Of a stretch of DNA of 11,947 bases, positions 1 through 5,812 are shown in pieces. Source of the DNA: an uncultured Clostridia bacterium. GTDB lineage: Bacteria; Bacillota; Clostridia; Christensenellales; Borkfalkiaceae. Positions within the stretch are counted from its first letter, which is position 1. Each line of letters begins with the position of its first letter. The DNA lies in assembly GCA_944369635.1 (NCBI GenBank), contig CALVXL010000133.1, positions 1-11,947 of the forward strand. Direction: 5' to 3'. A program made the translations under genes and the position numbers. A model generated the notes under the pieces. It saw only the letters and a program-made list of their open reading frames with translations, was not told the DNA's origin and searched no databases.

Positions 1-26
1 GAGCACTCAAAGAATTTCTCGGTTAA
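1..26 (+). CDS. 3' end of an upstream pyr operon gene (possibly pyrD), partial
   Basis: Frame 3 reads ALKEFLG followed by TAA at 24-26. That stop overlaps the Shine-Dalgarno of pyrE (TAAGGAG), which is typical of tightly packed operon genes. Type B dihydroorotate dehydrogenases often end in a short segment of the form SLxExxG, and pyrD commonly precedes pyrE in clostridial pyr operons, so pyrD is the best guess. Only seven residues are visible, so the identity is inferred from context and not demonstrated. Confidence 0.45.
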
Positions 27-36
27 GGAGCAGAAT

Positions 37-672
37 ATGAAAAGACTGATTGCAAAAGATTTGTTGTCTATCGGCGCGGTGTTTCTCCGTCCCGACGAGC
101 CTTTTACCTGGGCCAGCGGCATCAAAAGCCCAATTTATTGCGATAACCGCCTGACGCTTACCGCGCCGCAGGTGCGCGGCGACGTGGAAAACGGGCTGGT
201 ACAGCTGATCAAGGAAAATTATCCCGAAGCGGAAGCGCTCATGGGTACGAGCACGGCGGGCATCGCGCACGCGGCGATCTGCGGGCACATCATGCACCTG
301 CCCATGGGCTATGTCAGGAGCGGCGCGAAGGACCACGGCAGAACCAACCAGATCGAGGGCAAGCTCGAAAAGGGCGAAAAGGTCGTTGTGGTGGAAGATC
401 TCATCTCCACGGGCGGCAGCGTCATCGAAGTGGTGGACGCGCTCCGCGCGGCGGGCGCAGACGTGCTGGGGGTGGTGAGCATCTTCACGTACGGCATGAA
501 AAAGGGCTTGGAACGCCTTGCCGCGGCAAACGTGAAAAACGTCAGCCTTTGCGACCTCGACGTTTTGGTCGAAGTCGCCGCCGAAGAAGGGTATATCAAA
601 GAGGAAGATAAAGCGCGGCTCATCAAATTCCGCGACAACCCTTCGGACGAAAGCTGGATCGGGAGGGCGTAA
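37..672 (+). CDS. pyrE: Orotate phosphoribosyltransferase
   Basis: A 211-residue cytosolic enzyme that joins orotate to PRPP, giving orotidine 5'-phosphate in the fifth step of UMP synthesis. The PRPP-binding signature VVVVEDLISTGGS lies at residues 116-128. The N-terminal orotate-side segment (FTWASGIKSPIYCDNR, about 23-38) and the flexible-loop region (SGAKDHGR, about 95-102) are also typical of the family. Length matches the usual 200-220 residues. The start is fixed by AAGGAG at 25-30, six bases before ATG. The next gene, pyrB, begins 2 nt after the stop. No pyr attenuator or PyrR-type site is visible, because the operon start lies outside the window. Confidence 0.97.
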   Translation: MKRLIAKDLLSIGAVFLRPDEPFTWASGIKSPIYCDNRLTLTAPQVRGDVENGLVQLIKENYPEAEALMGTSTAGIAHAAICGHIMHLPMGYVRSGAKDHGRTNQIEGKLEKGEKVVVVEDLISTGGSVIEVVDALRAAGADVLGVVSIFTYGMKKGLERLAAANVKNVSLCDLDVLVEVAAEEGYIKEEDKARLIKFRDNPSDESWIGRA

Positions 673-674
673 AT

Positions 675-1751
675 ATGCGGCACGTTCTGGACATCACCGA
701 TCTCAATGTAAAGGAAGTCGACGAACTTGTCGCCACGGCGGAGGATATCGTTCGAAATCCCGCAAAATATGCGCACATTCTCGCGGGCAAAAAGCTCGCC
801 ACGCTTTTTTACGAGCCGAGCACCCGCACGAGAATGAGCTTTGAAGCGGCCATGCTGGAGCTCGGCGGCAGCGTCATCAGCTGTGCGGATATGAGCCGCT
901 CTTCCGCGGCAAAGGGCGAAACGCTGGGCGATACCGTGCGCGTGGTGGGCAACTATGTGGACGTCATCGCCATGCGCCATCCTTACGAGGGCGCGGCATA
1001 CGCCGCGGCGCTGAAGTCGCCCGTTCCCGTCATTAACGCAGGGGACGGCGGGCATTGTCATCCCACGCAGACGCTTGCGGACCTTTTGACCATACACCGC
1101 GAGGTCGGCAGATTCGACAATCTCACCGTCGGACTTTGCGGCGATCTGAAATACGGGCGCACGGTGCATTCGCTCATCAACGCGATGTTGCGCTATAAAA
1201 ACGTAAAATTCGTGCTGATCTCGCCCGACGAACTGAAACTGCCTTCCTATGTGCTGGAAACGCTCGATAAAGCGCATGCGAAATACGAGGAAATCCCCGA
1301 TCTGGAAAAAGCCATCGTCGATCTCGACGTGCTTTACATGACGCGCGTACAGAAAGAAAGGTTTGACGACGAAAGCGAATATAACCGCGTAAAGGATTGC
1401 TATGTTCTCACCGCGGAAAAGATGAAGCTTGCCAAGAAAGAATGCATAGTTTTGCATCCGCTTCCGCGGGTGAACGAGATCGCGGAGGAAGTGGACGACG
1501 ATCCGCGCGCGGCGTATTTCCGCCAGACGCTCAACGGCAAACTGATGCGCATGGCGCTTATTTTGAAACTCGTTACCGAAAAAGACGCCGTGTATCGCCG
1601 CGAGGAAACGGTGTCGGGCGGAAAGTGCGTCAACAAAAAGTGCATCACGCATTTTGAAAAGCTGGCGCCGCTTTACAAGGCGGAAGCGGAAAACGGCATG
1701 CATAAATGCGCTTATTGCGAAACGCTTCAGAAACTCGCCGATAAAAAATAA
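675..1751 (+). CDS. pyrB: Aspartate carbamoyltransferase with a C-terminal PyrI-like zinc domain
   Basis: A 358-residue enzyme forming N-carbamoyl-aspartate from carbamoyl phosphate and aspartate, the committed step of pyrimidine synthesis. Visible catalytic motifs are STRTR (49-53, carbamoyl phosphate), the loop lysine K80 in AAKGE, HPTQ (129-132), GRTVHSL (161-167), MTRVQKER (222-229, aspartate binding) and HPLPR (261-265). The usual catalytic chain ends near 305. Here it continues for about 50 residues with C318-x4-C323-x21-C345-x2-C348, very close to the zinc-site spacing of the separate regulatory chain PyrI (CxxxxC...CxxC). The nucleotide-binding half of PyrI is absent. The Shine-Dalgarno is GGAGG at 662-666, 8 nt before ATG. 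No separate pyrI follows. The tail may stabilise the trimer or hold another partner; that is inference. Confidence 0.95.
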   Translation: MRHVLDITDLNVKEVDELVATAEDIVRNPAKYAHILAGKKLATLFYEPSTRTRMSFEAAMLELGGSVISCADMSRSSAAKGETLGDTVRVVGNYVDVIAMRHPYEGAAYAAALKSPVPVINAGDGGHCHPTQTLADLLTIHREVGRFDNLTVGLCGDLKYGRTVHSLINAMLRYKNVKFVLISPDELKLPSYVLETLDKAHAKYEEIPDLEKAIVDLDVLYMTRVQKERFDDESEYNRVKDCYVLTAEKMKLAKKECIVLHPLPRVNEIAEEVDDDPRAAYFRQTLNGKLMRMALILKLVTEKDAVYRREETVSGGKCVNKKCITHFEKLAPLYKAEAENGMHKCAYCETLQKLADKK

Positions 1752-1782
1752 TTCCTTGCAATCCGAAAAAAGCAAGTAAGTT

Positions 1783-1802
1783 TTTTGCAAACGATTGCAA
1801 AA
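1783..1802 (+). promoter_or_regulatory. Candidate LacI-family operator upstream of manA
   Basis: The sequence TTTTGCAAACGATTGCAAAA is a perfect inverted repeat with 8-nt arms around a central ACGA. The central CG flanked by AA and TT with outer TGCAA/TTGCA arms is the general form of LacI/CcpA-family operators; it resembles a cre box but differs at the W positions. It overlaps the -35 box at 1795-1800, a natural place for repression. The symmetry is seen directly; the binding protein is inferred, and no LacI-family gene lies in the window. Confidence 0.55.
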
Positions 1803-1824
1803 TTTCCCGATTTCATTGTATAAT
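1795..1824 (+). promoter_or_regulatory. Sigma-A-type promoter for the manA unit
   Basis: The -35 box TTGCAA (1795-1800) and perfect -10 box TATAAT (1819-1824) are separated by 18 nt. Predicted transcription start is about 1831. The -35 lies inside a perfect palindrome (1783-1802), and the predicted start falls in the left arm of the terminator hairpin at 1826-1848. Confidence 0.7.
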
Positions 1825-1825
1825 A

Positions 1826-1855
1826 GAAGCACGGCTCGGCCGTGCTTCTCATTTT
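1826..1855 (+). terminator. Rho-independent terminator of the pyr operon
   Basis: GAAGCACGGC (1826-1835) pairs perfectly with GCCGTGCTTC (1839-1848) around a TCG loop, followed by TCATTTT. Transcripts from pyrB would form the whole 10-bp stem. Those starting near 1831 would carry only part of the left arm and should escape it. The short T-run makes it moderate in strength. Confidence 0.65.
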
Positions 1856-1901
1856 AAAGAATAAAAGAGGCGAATCAAACATACATTAAGGAGTGCTGAT
1901 C

Positions 1902-2810
1902 ATGAATATAGAAAAATTATTCCCCGAAACAAAAGATTACATCTGGGGCGGCAACAAGCTGAGAGAATACGGAAAAAAGAGCGATAAAGACAGGATTGCG
2001 GAAAGCTGGGAGCTTTCTTTTCATCCCGACGGCCCGAGCCGCCTTGCGGACGGCAGGGAGCTCAAAGACGTTGCGACAAAAAAAGACTGGGGAGAAAACG
2101 CCGCTAAATTTCCGTTTTTTCCGATTTTAATCAAGTTTATCGACGCAAAGGACAATCTTTCCGTACAGGTGCACCCTTCTGACGAATACGCGCTGAAAAA
2201 CGAAGGGCAGTTCGGCAAAACGGAAATGTGGTATATCGTGGACGCCGAAGAAGGCGCCGGAATATATCTCGGATTGAAAAGAGACGTTACGGCGGAAGAA
2301 TTCGGCAAGGCGATCGAAAACGGCACGGTGCTCGATCTTCTCAACTTTTTCAAAGTGAAAAAAGGAGATCATTATTTCATCGAATCGGGCACGGTGCACG
2401 CCATCGGCAAGGGCTGTCTGATCGCGGAAATCCAGCAAAACAGCAACCTCACGTACCGCGTCTACGATTACGGCAGAAAGGATAAAAACGGCAAAGGCAG
2501 GGAGCTGCACGTGGAAAAGGCGAAAAAGGTCGCAAATCTTTCCGCGTTTCATAACGCGCCGCTCAACGAAGATTATAACGGCGGCAAGCTCATCGGCGAA
2601 TGCAAATATTTCAAAGTGGCGAATTATTCGATCGGCGGGGAAAAGAAATTCGTTGCCGACGATAAGAGCTTCAAGGCGGTCAGCGTGCTTTCGGGAGAGG
2701 GAAAAGTAGGCGATTGGGCGGCGAAAAGGGGCGACACCTTCTTCGTACCCGCGTCTTACGGCGAATTTATCGTAACGGGGAATATGGAAATCATCGTTTC
2801 CGAAGTATGA
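1902..2810 (+). CDS. manA: Mannose-6-phosphate isomerase, class I
   Basis: A 302-residue zinc enzyme of the cupin fold that interconverts mannose 6-phosphate and fructose 6-phosphate, linking mannose use or mannosylated glycan synthesis to glycolysis. Zinc ligands of the type I family are visible: Q89 and H91 in VQVHPSD, E108 in GKTEMWY and H166 in SGTVHAIG. The conserved segment LTYRVYDYGR at 183-192 carries the active-site arginine region. Length fits the short Bacillus-type form (about 300-320 residues). A GTG at 1893 is in frame, but AAGGAG at 1888-1893 lies 8 nt before ATG 1902, so ATG 1902 is the start. It is the first gene of a three-gene unit with the downstream protease and YitT-type protein. 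Confidence 0.94.
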   Translation: MNIEKLFPETKDYIWGGNKLREYGKKSDKDRIAESWELSFHPDGPSRLADGRELKDVATKKDWGENAAKFPFFPILIKFIDAKDNLSVQVHPSDEYALKNEGQFGKTEMWYIVDAEEGAGIYLGLKRDVTAEEFGKAIENGTVLDLLNFFKVKKGDHYFIESGTVHAIGKGCLIAEIQQNSNLTYRVYDYGRKDKNGKGRELHVEKAKKVANLSAFHNAPLNEDYNGGKLIGECKYFKVANYSIGGEKKFVADDKSFKAVSVLSGEGKVGDWAAKRGDTFFVPASYGEFIVTGNMEIIVSEV

Positions 2811-2826
2811 AACGAAAGGAAAGATT

Positions 2827-3612
2827 ATGAAAAAGAAATTGCTTGCTTTGGTTCTTTCGATCGCGCTCGCGTTCGGATTTTCCGGTTGCAGCCTCAATAT
2901 CAACCGAGCGGAATACCTCGATTTTGTCAATACACTCAGCGAAACGACGGTAAAGGGCTGCGTAAAGGTCGAAACGCTCTATTCGCGCGGTTTCGGCACG
3001 AGTACGGAAGCGTACGTTTCGCAGGGCAGCGGCGTAATATATGAATATCAGTCGGGCTGGTATTATGTGCTTACGAACAATCATGTCGTTGCAAAGGATT
3101 CGTCTTTTCCGAATTATGCGGTAACGCTTTACGATTGTTACGGCAATCTTTATGAATGCGACGTGGTAAAAAGTTCCGCGGATGACGATCTTGCCGTGGT
3201 GAAATTTGCCGCCCAACAGGACATCGCGGGGGAATTTCCCGAACTTTATGCCGTTCCCTTTGCGGAGGGAAGCGTCGATAAAGGCGATGTGGTGGCTTCC
3301 GTCGGCGCGCCCGACGGAAAATTCAATTCCATAACCCTCGGCAAAGTGCGGGGGTATTCCACGGTCGAGCTTTCCGACGCCACGCAGTCGAGCAACGTTT
3401 CCTATCCCGTGCTGTGTCATACGGCGATCACGCATCAGGGCTCGAGCGGCGGCATGCTGGTCAATGAAAAATCCGAGATCGTCGGCGTGAATTTTGCCGG
3501 CGCCGTTACGGAAGACGGGGACGGCGGCGAAACTTTCCTCGAAGGCTACGCCATTCCTCTCAATAAAATACAGGCTTTTCTCGGTTTGGGAGGGAACTCT
3601 CTTGCGTGGTAA
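2827..3612 (+). CDS. Trypsin-like serine protease lipoprotein (HtrA/S1C-like, no PDZ domain)
   Basis: A 261-residue exported protein. The N-terminus has basic KKK, a hydrophobic stretch and lipobox FSGC (C21), so it is probably lipid-anchored on the outer face of the membrane. The catalytic triad can be placed: H86 in LTNNHVV, D121 in ADDDLAVV and S207 in HQGSSGG. This order and spacing fit the trypsin-like-2/HtrA group. The chain ends soon after the protease domain (IPLNKIQAFL, 243-252), so the PDZ domain of DegP/HtrA proteins is missing. Cysteines at 45, 104, 111 and 197 could form disulfides. The Shine-Dalgarno AAAGGA is at 2815-2820. It lies 16 nt after manA and its end overlaps the next gene. 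The substrate is unknown. Confidence 0.87.
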   Translation: MKKKLLALVLSIALAFGFSGCSLNINRAEYLDFVNTLSETTVKGCVKVETLYSRGFGTSTEAYVSQGSGVIYEYQSGWYYVLTNNHVVAKDSSFPNYAVTLYDCYGNLYECDVVKSSADDDLAVVKFAAQQDIAGEFPELYAVPFAEGSVDKGDVVASVGAPDGKFNSITLGKVRGYSTVELSDATQSSNVSYPVLCHTAITHQGSSGGMLVNEKSEIVGVNFAGAVTEDGDGGETFLEGYAIPLNKIQAFLGLGGNSLAW

Positions 3613-4579
3613 AACAGTAAAGAACGAATGCGTGCGGTACATATTCCTCACGCTTGCGGGAACGATCAACGCTTTCGGCGTCACGGTGTTTTTAATGCCC
3701 GTAAAGCTTATCGACAGCGGTTTTTCGGGCACGAGCATGCTGCTCGCGCAAGTTACGCCGCTCGCGCTCAGCCTTTGGTTGATCATACTTAATTTTCCCG
3801 TATATCTTTTCGCCATGAAGCGGCTCGGCGTAAAAATGCTGATCTCATCCTTGTACGCCATCGCCGTTTATTCCGCTATGTCCGCTCTTTTTCAGAAGGT
3901 GTTTCCTTCGATCGGCGAGGGCGTTTCGCCCATAGCCGGAACCAATCTGCTTCTCGCGTCGGTCTTCGGCGGATTGATTTCGGGCATCGGCAGCGGCCTT
4001 ACGATCCGTTCGGGCGGCGCGATCGACGGCGTGGAAGTCATGTCGCTGGTCTTTGCGAAAAAGCTCAATCTTACGGTCGGCACGTTCATTATGATTTTCA
4101 ACGTCATCTTATACGTTGTCTGCGGCATCTTGTTCGATTCGTGGGAGCTTCCGCTGTACTCCGTCATTTCTTATGCCGTGGGGCTGAAAGCGGTGGACTT
4201 TATCGTCGACGGTCTCGACAAGGCGAAAGCCGTGATGATCATCACGGAAAATCCCGACCTTCTGCTGAAATGCATCAGTTCTTATTTCGGTCGCGGTATC
4301 ACGGTGTTCGAGGCGCGCGGATACTATTCCGACCAAAAGAAAAAAGTCGTTTACGTCGTGGTCAACCGCTTTGAAATTTCTCGGCTCAAATCCATCGTTT
4401 CCACCGTGGACGAAGGGGCTTTCGTCACCATTTCCGAAGTTTCCGATATCATGGGCGCGAATATAAAACTCAGCAAACACCGCAGAAAGGCCGATCTTCC
4501 CGCGGAGATAGAGGCCATCGAAGAAGAAAGCGAAGTCCAAGAAAGGCAGAACGCGGAGGAACCGAAGGGCGGCGAATGA
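3602..4579 (+). CDS. YitT family membrane protein with C-terminal DUF2179 domain
   Basis: A 325-residue integral membrane protein of unknown function. About six hydrophobic segments are visible near residues 12-34, 52-72, 78-98, 113-132, 160-178 and 184-198. A glycine-rich motif (IRSGGAIDGVEVMSL, about 135-149) is typical of the YitT family. A cytosolic DUF2179-like alpha/beta domain follows (about 205-289, including GRGITVFEARGYYS). An acidic, charged tail of about 35 residues ends the protein and is longer than usual. The start is TTG at 3602, preceded by GGGAGGG at 3588-3594. It overlaps the protease stop by 11 nt, suggesting translational coupling. An in-frame ATG at 3494 would add a non-family extension inside the protease gene and lacks support. 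Family members have been linked to transport without firm substrate assignment. Confidence 0.85.
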   Translation: MRGKTVKNECVRYIFLTLAGTINAFGVTVFLMPVKLIDSGFSGTSMLLAQVTPLALSLWLIILNFPVYLFAMKRLGVKMLISSLYAIAVYSAMSALFQKVFPSIGEGVSPIAGTNLLLASVFGGLISGIGSGLTIRSGGAIDGVEVMSLVFAKKLNLTVGTFIMIFNVILYVVCGILFDSWELPLYSVISYAVGLKAVDFIVDGLDKAKAVMIITENPDLLLKCISSYFGRGITVFEARGYYSDQKKKVVYVVVNRFEISRLKSIVSTVDEGAFVTISEVSDIMGANIKLSKHRRKADLPAEIEAIEEESEVQERQNAEEPKGGE

Positions 4580-4621
4580 CGCTTAAGGTGTTAAAATTTG
4601 GTAAATTATAAAATTTTTCAC

Positions 4622-4662
4622 ACGGCACGCGCCTTGTCCGGCGCGTGCCGTTCTGTTTTTTT
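4622..4662 (+). terminator. Strong rho-independent terminator after the manA-protease-YitT unit
   Basis: ACGGCACGCGCC (4622-4633) pairs perfectly with GGCGCGTGCCGT (4640-4651) around loop TTGTCC, giving a 12-bp GC-rich stem. A run of seven T residues (4656-4662) follows. It separates this unit from the rex cluster. Confidence 0.93.
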
Positions 4663-4722
4663 CGCTGTAAGGAAACAGAAAAACATATAATAGAGCAGGC
4701 TTTTTCGGCGGCAGATATTATG

Positions 4723-4805
4723 TTGTTTTGACTAAAATAAAATCACAAATTGTTGTTTGTTTTCAAAAAACGCCCGTATCGATAATTTCGTATCGATATT
4801 GTTTT
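4723..4805. promoter_or_regulatory. Candidate operator array upstream of rex
   Basis: This AT-rich stretch between the terminator and the rex promoter holds three copies of TTGTTTT (4723-4729, 4757-4763, 4799-4805). The first belongs to an 18-bp imperfect inverted repeat, TTGTTTTGACTAAAATAA (4723-4740), with 7-nt arms matching at 6 of 7 positions and a 4-nt spacer. That geometry is the same as known Rex operators (TTGTTAA-N4-TTAACAA in clostridia), though the AA/TT next to the spacer is changed. Rex autoregulation is the likely reason for such sites. The repeats are seen; binding is inferred. Confidence 0.4.
4775..4798. repeat. Tandem 10-nt repeat CGTATCGATA containing two TATCGATA palindromes
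   Basis: CGTATCGATA occurs at 4775-4784 and 4789-4798, separated by ATTT, a period of 14 bp. Each copy contains the perfect palindrome TATCGATA. The pair lies 27 nt upstream of the rex -35 box and may be a two-site operator for an unidentified regulator or for this divergent Rex. No function is shown by the sequence alone. Confidence 0.6.
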
Positions 4806-4824
4806 ATTGAAATAAGAAAAACAC

Positions 4825-4853
4825 TTTACATTGCGGGAAAAATGTGGTAAAAT
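4825..4853 (+). promoter_or_regulatory. Sigma-A promoter of the rex-hydS cluster
   Basis: The -35 box TTTACA (4825-4830) and -10 box TAAAAT (4848-4853) have the optimal 17-nt spacing. Predicted start is about 4860, leaving a leader of about 20 nt with AAAGGAG (4866-4872) before the rex ATG. The spacer contains an interrupted inverted repeat, ACATT (4828-4832) and AATGT (4841-4845). Confidence 0.82.
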
Positions 4854-4878
4854 AGCAAAGAAGATAAAGGAGAAACGA

Positions 4879-5511
4879 ATGACGACGGTAATATCCAAGG
4901 CGACCTTGCAGCGTTTGCCGATTTATTTGAATTATCTTAAATCCATGGCTGACGCGCCGGAGTACATTTCCGCGACCACGCTTGCAAACGCGCTTCGTTT
5001 AGGCGAGGTGCAGGTCAGAAAGGATCTGGCGTGCATAAGCGACGCGGGCAAACCCAAAGTGGGATATATGACGAAAGATCTCGTCGCGGTTTTAGAGGAC
5101 TATCTCGGCAACGACGTAAACGACGCCGTGATCGTCGGCGTGGGGCATCTCGGCAAGGCGTTGATGGCGTATAAGGGGTTTGAAGAATACGGTTTCAAGA
5201 TCGTCGCGGGGTTCGACCTCGATCCCGCGCTGATCGGAAAGGAAGTTGCGGGCAAAAAGGTTTTCGGCGTGGAAAAGATGGAAAATCTTATCCGCAGACT
5301 GGGCATCAAAATCGGCATTATAACGCTGCCCAAGGAATGCGCGCAGGAAACGGCGGACAAGCTTATCGCGGCGGGCATTCGCGCGATATGGAATTTTTCC
5401 CCCGCATACATCATCGTACCCGATAACGTGGCGGTGAAAAACGAAAATATGGCGTCGTCTCTGGCGGTGCTCTCCAAACAGCTGAAAGAATTGTTGCTTT
5501 CGGAAAAATAA
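4879..5511 (+). CDS. rex: Redox-sensing transcriptional repressor Rex
   Basis: A 210-residue dimeric repressor that binds DNA when NAD+ is high and releases when NADH rises, controlling fermentation genes in Gram-positive bacteria. The N-terminal winged helix (about 5-80) contains LQRLPIYLNYL (10-20), YISATTLANAL (29-39) and QVRKDL (45-50). The NAD-binding Rossmann domain has GVGHLG (87-92) and an acidic residue in FDLDP (D113) that favours NAD(H). The C-terminal swap helix is present (MASSLAVLSKQLKELL). The segment after QVRKDL reads ACISDAGKPKVGY where classical Rex has SYFGxFGxxGxGY, so the wing/recognition area is divergent. ATG 4879 follows AAAGGAG at 4866-4872; an in-frame TTG at 4831 lies inside the promoter and was rejected. 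It is first in the redox cluster, so autoregulation and control of the downstream genes are likely. Confidence 0.93.
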   Translation: MTTVISKATLQRLPIYLNYLKSMADAPEYISATTLANALRLGEVQVRKDLACISDAGKPKVGYMTKDLVAVLEDYLGNDVNDAVIVGVGHLGKALMAYKGFEEYGFKIVAGFDLDPALIGKEVAGKKVFGVEKMENLIRRLGIKIGIITLPKECAQETADKLIAAGIRAIWNFSPAYIIVPDNVAVKNENMASSLAVLSKQLKELLLSEK

Positions 5512-5544
5512 ACTATATTTACGGACGGAAAAGAGGGTTCAATC

Positions 5545-5793
5545 ATGGTTAAAGTTACGGTTTGCATTGGCAGTTCCTGTCATATAAAGGGCGCGCGTTC
5601 GGTGGTGGAGGAGTTCCAGCGGCTGATTGCGGAAAACAATCTGAAAGGAGAGGTGGATCTCGGCGGCACGTTCTGCGTGGGGCGTTGCAACGAAGACGGC
5701 GTCAGCGTGCTGGTGGACGACGAGTATTACGCCGTCAAGCCGGAAGAAGCGGCGGATTTTTTCAACGATATCGTGGTGAAACTGATCGGTTGA
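5545..5793 (+). CDS. Thioredoxin-like [2Fe-2S] ferredoxin (NuoE/HydC-like)
   Basis: An 82-residue protein with the four-cysteine pattern of thioredoxin-fold [2Fe-2S] ferredoxins: C7-x4-C12 in VCIGSSCHIKGA and C44-x3-C48 in GTFCVGRC. It is a single domain, without the N-terminal helical bundle of full NuoE/HydC subunits. It probably shuttles one electron to or from the neighbouring HydS-like protein. It sits 33 nt after rex with an AGAGG-type ribosome site at about 5532-5536, and 19 nt before hydS. Such small ferredoxins are known neighbours of sensory and electron-bifurcating [FeFe]-hydrogenase genes. The electron partner is inferred. Confidence 0.88.
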   Translation: MVKVTVCIGSSCHIKGARSVVEEFQRLIAENNLKGEVDLGGTFCVGRCNEDGVSVLVDDEYYAVKPEEAADFFNDIVVKLIG

Positions 5794-5812
5794 TCGTTTT
5801 CGGTGATAAGAT

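Noticed and set aside
309..1832. A 507-codon minus-strand open frame opposite pyrE and pyrB
   Set aside because: It lies fully opposite two well-supported enzymes, its translation has low-complexity Arg/Phe/Ala-rich composition, and it has no recognisable domain. Long antisense frames are expected from the G/C-ending codon bias.
1893..1901. GTG start for manA
   Set aside because: It overlaps the AAGGAG ribosome site; ATG 1902 is correctly spaced and gives the family N-terminus.
3494..3601. ATG 3494 as start of the YitT protein
   Set aside because: It would place 36 non-hydrophobic, non-family residues translated from the protease gene in another frame; TTG 3602 has a clear ribosome site.
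4665..4691. A second promoter from TATAAT at 4686-4691
   Set aside because: No acceptable -35 box at 16-18 nt. The AT-rich sequence makes an isolated -10 match weak evidence.
4795..4825. TTATTGAAATAA just upstream of the rex -35 box as a Rex operator
   Set aside because: The symmetry centre does not coincide with the TTGTTTT half-site and the arms decay quickly, so it was not counted as a separate operator.
4831..4878. Upstream TTG start for rex
   Set aside because: It lies between the -35 and -10 boxes of the promoter. ATG 4879 has a well-placed AAAGGAG and matches the family N-terminus.
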